From assembly GCA_016187335.1 (NCBI GenBank), contig JACPJW010000001.1:254547-318546 (forward strand): DNA of 64,000 nt, written 5' to 3'. How positions within the stretch are numbered: position 1 is the stretch's first letter; every line of letters begins with the position of its first letter. Source of the stretch: Candidatus Aenigmatarchaeota archaeon (GTDB lineage: Archaea > Aenigmatarchaeota > Aenigmatarchaeia > GW2011-AR5). The position numbers and the translations under genes are program-made. Below, in pieces: positions 58,766 to 64,000 of the stretch. The notes under the pieces were generated by a model, which did no database searches, was not told the DNA's origin, and saw nothing but the letters and a program-made list of their open reading frames with translations.

Positions 58766-60055
58766 CTATAAATTAGCTTTAGGATTTGAGATGAATTCGT
58801 CAAAGCTTTCCCGGACGTACTTCATCTTCTCTTCGTTTATTCCGGGGTACACGCCGATGAAAAAGGAGTCGGTGAAGACCTTGTCGGAATTGGCCAGGCT
58901 TCCTGATGTCCTGAACTTGATTTTTGAATACGCCGAATGCCTCATTATGTTCCCGGCAAGGATGTATCTTGCCTCTATCTTCTTTTTGAAAAGAAAATCC
59001 ATCAGCTGCTCTCTGGTGAAGAGTTTTTTCGCTTTCTCAGTCATCGTCAGCGGGAATGCAAACCATGACGGCTTTGCGCGGTTGTTGACCGTTCTTGGAA
59101 GAATGAAATAATCTTCATATTTTTTGAAAAACCTAAGAAGCAGTCCGAAATTTTCCTGCCTGATTTTGTTGAACTCGCCCAGTTTTCCCATCTGGACTAT
59201 TCCTTTGGCTGCCTCAATTTCGCTGGCGTTAAAATTATATCCTATAGCTTCGTAAGTGTACTGCTGTATATAGTCGCTTCTTATCAGTCCCTGGTTAGGT
59301 ATGTAATCAACGCTGGAATATTGCCTTCCCCAGTTTTTCAGGGACAGCGCCCTGACGTAGAGTTCTTCGCTGTTCGTGATGAACATGCCGCCGCCCGCAG
59401 CCGAGATGTGATGGGAAGGGAAGAAAGAAAATGCCGCCGTATCGCCAAAAGTTCCCAGCATCCTGTTTCCGTAAAACGAGCCCAGCGCCTCGCAGCAGTC
59501 TTCCAGAAAAATCAGGTCGTGCTCTTCGACCAGATCCATTATCCTGTCCATGTCGGACATGTTGCCCAGAAGGTGCGGAATAATTATTGCCTTCGTTTTT
59601 TTAGTGACCGCGTTTTCCATCTGCTCGACATTTACATTGTATGTTCCTATGTCGCTGTCAGCAAGGACTATGTCCATTCCCTGCCTGATCGCCGGGTTTA
59701 TTGTTGTAGGGAACGTCAGAGCCGGCGTGATTATCTCGCTTCCTTTTTCCAGCCCTAAGGATTCAAAAGCCAGGATCAGTGCAGACGATCCCGAATTGCA
59801 GAATATGGAATGCTTTGCATTAAAAAATTTCTCCATTATGTTTTCAAATTCTTTGGTCCGCCTGCCGTTAACCCACCATCCGTCAAGAACTGCGTTTATC
59901 ATTTCAACCAGCTCTTTTTCGTCGTGCAGGGAGCCGCCGTAGCGAACAGGGGTAAGGCCGGGCTTGTTTGTTATTTCAAAATATTTCCTCGTTAAGTCGC
60001 CTATCTGCGACTTTATTTTTTCTGCTTCTGCATCGTTTTCTTTCTGTTCTTTCAT
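58766..60055 (-). CDS. DegT-family PLP deoxysugar dehydratase (RfbH/ColD-like)
   Basis: A 429-residue fold-I PLP enzyme. The lysine position reads FFPSHHISAAGGG with His216 in place of Lys, the hallmark of RfbH (E1) and ColD, which use PLP or PMP for C-3 dehydration. The RfbH [2Fe-2S] region (DCYCAPGC and on) is replaced by RQYSSVDYIPNQ without Cys, so no cluster is bound and it is closer to ColD. It would make a 3,6-dideoxy or related sugar from a 4-keto-6-deoxyhexose. Confidence 0.84.
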   Translation of the reverse strand: MKEQKENDAEAEKIKSQIGDLTRKYFEITNKPGLTPVRYGGSLHDEKELVEMINAVLDGWWVNGRRTKEFENIMEKFFNAKHSIFCNSGSSALILAFESLGLEKGSEIITPALTFPTTINPAIRQGMDIVLADSDIGTYNVNVEQMENAVTKKTKAIIIPHLLGNMSDMDRIMDLVEEHDLIFLEDCCEALGSFYGNRMLGTFGDTAAFSFFPSHHISAAGGGMFITNSEELYVRALSLKNWGRQYSSVDYIPNQGLIRSDYIQQYTYEAIGYNFNASEIEAAKGIVQMGKLGEFNKIRQENFGLLLRFFKKYEDYFILPRTVNNRAKPSWFAFPLTMTEKAKKLFTREQLMDFLFKKKIEARYILAGNIMRHSAYSKIKFRTSGSLANSDKVFTDSFFIGVYPGINEEKMKYVRESFDEFISNPKANL

Positions 60056-60087
60056 TCTTATCGCCTTGCGGAATTATACCAATAATC

Positions 60088-61212
60088 TTACACCGAAACT
60101 TTTTTATAGAAAGCCTGCCTTGTCTTCCTGAAATCAACTTCCTTTCTGGCTTTCATGGAGTTTTCCTTGAGTTTTTTGTATAGCTTTTTGTCGTCAATTA
60201 TTTTGACTATAGCGTCAGCCATGTCATGCTCATTTGGCTCTACAAGAATTCCGGAGCCGAACGACTTGACAACATCAGCATGCTGGCCGGTATTTGTTAT
60301 CAGAATCGGGTTCCCGCACGCCATGTACTCAAAGGGCTTGATGGACAGTGTTTCCTTAAGGATAGGGTCGTCCCTGAACGGGACAACGGTCAGGTCAGAT
60401 CCTTTCAGATATTCTATGGCTTTGTCGTGGTTTATGTAGCCTGTAATATGAATGTTTTTGTCGTTGCCGGCAAGCCCTCTTATGGATGCTTCTTGCGACC
60501 CTCCCCCTAAAAGCAGCAGCCTGGATTTTCTTTTTTTCTCGACTTTTTTGAATGCCTTTACGAGCATGTCAACGCCGCGCCAGGGGTCAAAAGACCCGAA
60601 GTAAGCGATTGTGAATTCTTTCCACATCCTTTTGGGCTTTATTTTTTCTATCGAAGCCAGGTCGGCGCCGTTCATGGCGAGAAATACGTTTTCATTATAG
60701 CGGGAATATTCTTTTTTGAGGTGCTCAGAGACGACAAAAACAGAATCGGCCGTTCTTACCGCCATTATTTCCAGGTATCGTGAAAACATCCAGTATAAGC
60801 CTATTAAGGGCGATTTTCTTTTCTGGTAAGTATGGTATAAAGCTGTCTGAGGGTCTACGCATACCACGTATACCTTTTTCCCGAACAGCTTCAGGAATGG
60901 CATCGTAAGCGCTGTAAAAAATGTCGGCGTCATGAAAATTATGAGGTCCTGCAAAAGCAAAAGCGGCAGTAAAAGAAATAGCGTGAAAGTGTAAACTAGG
61001 TGGTCGGCAGGGCCGACTTCTGTTATTTTCCTGCCTCTCAAAGGGAAGGGTATGATAATCTTCCTGACATGCGCGTCGCTGTAGGAAGTATAGGACTTTA
61101 TGGACATCCTTTTCCCTTTCCTGAAAAGCATTACAGTTACCTTGCCTTCCAGCGGCCCGAGCCACTCGTTAACGTAATCCGATTCATGCACGCCAAATAT
61201 TCTCTTTTTCAT
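60088..61212 (-). CDS. GT4 family glycosyltransferase
   Basis: The 374-residue protein has a hydrophobic segment at about 75-105 (TFLLLPLLLLQDLIIF), which may bind the membrane, and FAYFGSFDPWRGVD-type donor domain with SIKPFEYMACGNPILITN. 4-bp overlap with the upstream GT. Confidence 0.85.
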   Translation of the reverse strand: MKKRIFGVHESDYVNEWLGPLEGKVTVMLFRKGKRMSIKSYTSYSDAHVRKIIIPFPLRGRKITEVGPADHLVYTFTLFLLLPLLLLQDLIIFMTPTFFTALTMPFLKLFGKKVYVVCVDPQTALYHTYQKRKSPLIGLYWMFSRYLEIMAVRTADSVFVVSEHLKKEYSRYNENVFLAMNGADLASIEKIKPKRMWKEFTIAYFGSFDPWRGVDMLVKAFKKVEKKRKSRLLLLGGGSQEASIRGLAGNDKNIHITGYINHDKAIEYLKGSDLTVVPFRDDPILKETLSIKPFEYMACGNPILITNTGQHADVVKSFGSGILVEPNEHDMADAIVKIIDDKKLYKKLKENSMKARKEVDFRKTRQAFYKKVSV

Positions 61213-62387
61213 TTCAAACGCCCCGCACCTATGCGGTCATACATTTTTTCGTATTCTTTCATTATTTTTTTAATTTCAAACGCCCTTGACCGCTTCAGTG
61301 ATTTTTGAGCCATCTTCTTTCTTGTCTTTTCATCTTCAAGAAGGAGAATTACCTTGCCTGCAATATCTTTGAAATCCTTGGGCCTTGCAAGCATTCCATT
61401 ATCGCCTACAATCTCCCTTAAAACATCCATATCCGTTGTTATTACGGGCAGTCCTGATGACATTGCCTCTGCTATGACCATTCCAAAGGACTCCCGGAGG
61501 GTTGGGAAGCAGAATATGTCCGAAGAAGCGTAGGCTGACGAGAGGCTTTCCTCGCTCAGGCCGCCCGTGAAGACGACGTTTTTCTGCAGGCCCAGCTCCT
61601 TGACCAATTCAAGCCACCTGTTCATGGCATCGTATTCAAAGCTGCCCGGTCCTACGACAAGAAATTTGACTTCGGGGTGTTTTTTCCTGACGATGCTTGC
61701 CGCCCTGAGAAGGTATTCCACGCCTTTGTTGGGAATTAGTTTCCCTACAAAAATAACTTTCGGCGGGCCTTTTTTTTCTTCCTTTTTCGGGGAGAATTTT
61801 CTGTTATCGACAAAGTTGTATATTCTCTGTATTTTCCGCGGATCCATCCCGGTTCTTCTTATTATGTTTTTTCTCATCGTATCCGAAACTGTCGTGACAA
61901 AATCCGACCTTTTCATGACAAAGCTTTCAATGGCAAGTATTACCCCGTTGAACAGGTCCATTTCCTTTTCCGGGACATTCCATGCGGGGTTGTGGCATGT
62001 GTAGACCAGTTTGCTGCCTGAAGGAAGAAGGAATTTCGCCGTTGCTATGGGCAGCGCGGAAAACACGGTGTGTGCATGGACTATATCGCACCTGTTCTTG
62101 CTGTTTATTTTCCTTATCTCCCTGACCGCGCGGGCGCCGAAAACAAGTTCCGTCAGCCTGAGAAGGAAAACGTTGCCGAATTTTGGCACCTTGTACCTCA
62201 GGTAAACCGCCCCGTCAACGATTTCCTTTTCTTTGCTGCTGCTTTCCTTTCTGTCCAGAACATAAACATCGAACTTGTTTTTCGGCATGAACCTTGAAAT
62301 CTCGTAAATTATGATTTCCGTGGCGCCGCCTCTTTTCGGCGGTATCGGGACTACTCCGGAGCCTATCATGACAACTGTTTTTTTCAT
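61209..62387 (-). CDS. GT4 family glycosyltransferase
   Basis: The 392-residue protein has PPKRGGATEIIIYEI, VIFVGKLIPNKGVEYLLRA, and PTLRESFGMVIAEAMSSG (E-x7-E). Overlaps both neighbours by 4 bp (ATGA), so the three GTs are translationally coupled. Confidence 0.88.
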   Translation of the reverse strand: MKKTVVMIGSGVVPIPPKRGGATEIIIYEISRFMPKNKFDVYVLDRKESSSKEKEIVDGAVYLRYKVPKFGNVFLLRLTELVFGARAVREIRKINSKNRCDIVHAHTVFSALPIATAKFLLPSGSKLVYTCHNPAWNVPEKEMDLFNGVILAIESFVMKRSDFVTTVSDTMRKNIIRRTGMDPRKIQRIYNFVDNRKFSPKKEEKKGPPKVIFVGKLIPNKGVEYLLRAASIVRKKHPEVKFLVVGPGSFEYDAMNRWLELVKELGLQKNVVFTGGLSEESLSSAYASSDIFCFPTLRESFGMVIAEAMSSGLPVITTDMDVLREIVGDNGMLARPKDFKDIAGKVILLLEDEKTRKKMAQKSLKRSRAFEIKKIMKEYEKMYDRIGAGRLK

Positions 62388-63544
62388 CGCATCACGCTCT
62401 CGTACACTTCAATATATTTCTTTGCGACGTTTTTCCAGTCGTATTGAGCTGCTTTTTTCAGGTTGTTCTCCCTTATTCTGCCGGCCGTTTTCCTGCTTTC
62501 CAGCAATTCTATGCATGCCTTTGCCACGGCTTTGCTGTCCTTTGGTTTGACCAAGAAGCCGTTTTTCCTGTTCCCGATAATTTCCTTGTTGCCGGCAACG
62601 TCCGTTGTCACGACGGGCAGGCCGGATGCCATGGCTTCAATAAGGGTGATGCCGAATCCCTCATACAATGTCGGGAAAACAAACAAGTCCGACGACTTCA
62701 GCGCGCCTATTTTTGCTTCTTCAGGCAGAAACCCCAGAAATCTGGCGTTGTTTTCTATGCCGAGATTCCTGCATTTGTCCTCCAGATCCTTGTTCTGCCT
62801 GTAGCCTATGAAAACCGCCTTTGCTTCAGGGAATTTATCCAGTATTTCCGGCATCGCTTCAAGAAAATATTTCCACCCCTTCCGGCGCGTAGGCTGGCCG
62901 ACAAAAAGGAGTATCTTGCCCTCTATATCCATCTTTTTGAAATAGTTTTTTCCGGCCTTCCTGTATTTTTCAAGGATTATTCCGTTTGGTACAACGGATA
63001 TTTTGCCGGCATTTACGCCAAGCTTTATCAGTTCTGCCTTTTCCCATTCTGTCAGGGCAGTTATTTTGTCCGCCTGCAAAGGCAGATGTGCTAGCCAGTT
63101 TGCCGTGCGCCACGGGGATAAAAACGGGAAGCCTGCCTGTATATTTCCATTTATTCCCGCGGAAAACGGGTCCTCTGTGTCCATTACAATATAGGGGTCG
63201 TGGAAAATGCCGTGGACAGTGAAAACCGTCGGTATGTTTTTTATTTTTTTTCTTATAGTTGCGTAGCTCGATATAGGGGCCAGATGCCCGAGATGGTGCA
63301 TGTGCACAAGGTCAAAATCCCTGCCGAGCATGTACAGGAGCGACGAGGGCAGGACGGGGCTGAACCGCCTGACTTTTATGCCCTCGATTGTCTCTTCTGA
63401 AAGGGCATCATGCTTCTTCATCACGGAAGATGATGATATAACAGTGACATCGTGTCCCTTTCTGACAAGCTCTCTTGCAAGCCCGTATTCCGGAGTGTTC
63501 AAGTTCCTTATGACGCCCCCGCCTGAGGTCATCAGAATTTTCAT
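62384..63544 (-). CDS. GT4 family glycosyltransferase
   Basis: The 386-residue protein has PEYGLARELVRKGHDVTV, ILLFVGQPTRRKGWKYFLEA, and PTLYEGFGITLIEAMASG. First gene of the minus-strand run 63544 to 58766. Divergent from the partial methyltransferase. Confidence 0.88.
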   Translation of the reverse strand: MKILMTSGGGVIRNLNTPEYGLARELVRKGHDVTVISSSSVMKKHDALSEETIEGIKVRRFSPVLPSSLLYMLGRDFDLVHMHHLGHLAPISSYATIRKKIKNIPTVFTVHGIFHDPYIVMDTEDPFSAGINGNIQAGFPFLSPWRTANWLAHLPLQADKITALTEWEKAELIKLGVNAGKISVVPNGIILEKYRKAGKNYFKKMDIEGKILLFVGQPTRRKGWKYFLEAMPEILDKFPEAKAVFIGYRQNKDLEDKCRNLGIENNARFLGFLPEEAKIGALKSSDLFVFPTLYEGFGITLIEAMASGLPVVTTDVAGNKEIIGNRKNGFLVKPKDSKAVAKACIELLESRKTAGRIRENNLKKAAQYDWKNVAKKYIEVYESVMR

Positions 63545-63595
63545 AGAAATAGTTTCAGGGCAAGACTTAAATCCTGTTTAAATGATGTTTTCTTT

Positions 63596-64000
63596 ATGAA
63601 TTTGTTCAGCACGCTTGTCAAGCCTTTGTGCCTCTGCAAGGCCAAGAAAATAGGAAAGCACTGCGGCCCTTACGTTAATGGAAGGGTTCTTGACGTGGGA
63701 TCCGGCCGCTGCCTTATAGCAAAGGAGTTGCAGGAAAACTACAATGTCAGGATGACCTGCATTGATGTTGATGACCTGAACGAAACCAGCCTGCCGCTGA
63801 TTGTTTACGACGGCAAAAAAATACCCTTCGGCGGCGGCAGGTTCGATACAGTCCTGCTTGTGTACGTCCTCCACCACTGCGAAGACCCTGTTGCCGTTCT
63901 CAAAGAATGCAGGCGTGTCTGCAAAAACGGCGGGAAAATAATAATCTTTGAGGATTTTGGTTTCATCTGGCTTACTTATTTTATGGACATTGTAGCAAAC
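63596..64000 (+). CDS. SAM-dependent methyltransferase (cut by window edge)
   Basis: The frame is open from ATG 63596 to the end of the window (135 codons). It has GRVLDVGSGRCLIAKEL (SAM loop), CIDVDD, IPFGGGRFDTVLLVYVLHHC and ECRRVCKNGGKIIIFED, the class I methyltransferase course. Eight or more Cys are visible. It probably modifies a sugar or lipid of the locus. Confidence 0.85.
   Translation, partial: MNLFSTLVKPLCLCKAKKIGKHCGPYVNGRVLDVGSGRCLIAKELQENYNVRMTCIDVDDLNETSLPLIVYDGKKIPFGGGRFDTVLLVYVLHHCEDPVAVLKECRRVCKNGGKIIIFEDFGFIWLTYFMDIVAN

Noticed and set aside
1-64000. rRNA genes, CRISPR arrays, complete IS elements or a replication origin
   Set aside because: None is visible; only one transposase remnant is found, and no Orc1/Cdc6 gene or ORB-like repeat was seen.

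Overview
The window is archaeal chromosomal DNA. It carries a family-B DNA polymerase, RadB, an Lhr-type helicase next to its usual phosphoesterase partner, CDC48 with two inteins, archaeal/eukaryal-type TyrRS, type 2 methionine aminopeptidase, an aCPSF-like beta-CASP nuclease, RtcA, a class III signal-peptide pilin, TATA-box promoters and intron-bearing tRNAs. Many short hypothetical membrane proteins, a bacterial-type MetK and dense gene packing fit a poorly sampled euryarchaeal or DPANN-like lineage, but I cannot name the taxon from sequence alone.

Bases 1-5160: a co-directional minus-strand array begins at a promoter near 5150. It reads tRNA-Ser(GCT), alpha/beta hydrolase, MazG-like, MTH1-like Nudix, nucleoside-deoxyribosyltransferase-like, a nonsense-broken Nudix, tRNA-Val(TAC), Nudix, a small membrane protein, a folded 180-nt element, tRNA-Glu(TTC) and a 47-aa zinc-ribbon protein. 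The three tRNAs contain seven introns (2+3+2). Several introns are copies of a dispersed hairpin repeat that also occurs outside tRNAs. Bases 5200-10600: PRC-barrel protein, a divergent 2-oxoacid:ferredoxin oxidoreductase (porG, porD, porA, then porB after two inverted genes), and a pilin. Bases 10700-27300: housekeeping genes (metK, lamin-tail lipoprotein, phosphoesterase-Lhr, polB, DHODH-like, a catalytically dead GATase, map, metallopeptidase, cdc48).

Bases 27400-33500: an AT-rich accessory island with a transposase fragment, HicBA, hypothetical single-TM proteins bounded by a 43-nt imperfect direct repeat, and, after radB, a VapBC pair whose toxin is broken by an in-frame stop. Bases 33500-47470: small membrane proteins, UPF0173 hydrolase, topoisomerase I with a C-terminal C2H2 finger, SerRS with a frameshifted phosphoserine-phosphatase-like gene, Nudix, MGMT-like, nucleotidyltransferase, TyrRS, aCPSF-like nuclease, RtcA, DUF2797 and a ribbon-helix-helix/nucleotidyltransferase fusion.

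Bases 47557-64000: a surface-glycan locus. The first operon encodes an apparently complete route to GDP-D-glycero-D-manno-heptose: a heptose-7-phosphate kinase fused to sedoheptulose-7-phosphate isomerase, GmhB-like phosphatase and HddC-like guanylyltransferase, followed by TpiA, RpiB and Rpe, which can feed the sugar-phosphate pool, and an NDP-sugar epimerase. It is divergent from the RHH-nucleotidyltransferase gene, and a 17-bp palindrome plus GTATGAAAAA repeats lie between them. Downstream are seven glycosyltransferases, a second NDP-sugar epimerase, a His-for-Lys DegT-family deoxysugar dehydratase and two methyltransferases. These most likely build and attach a heptose/deoxysugar-containing surface glycan. 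The strongest candidates for something undescribed are the mobile-looking tRNA introns in a mixed tRNA/nucleotide-sanitation operon, and the archaeal heptose operon with its DNA-binding nucleotidyltransferase.
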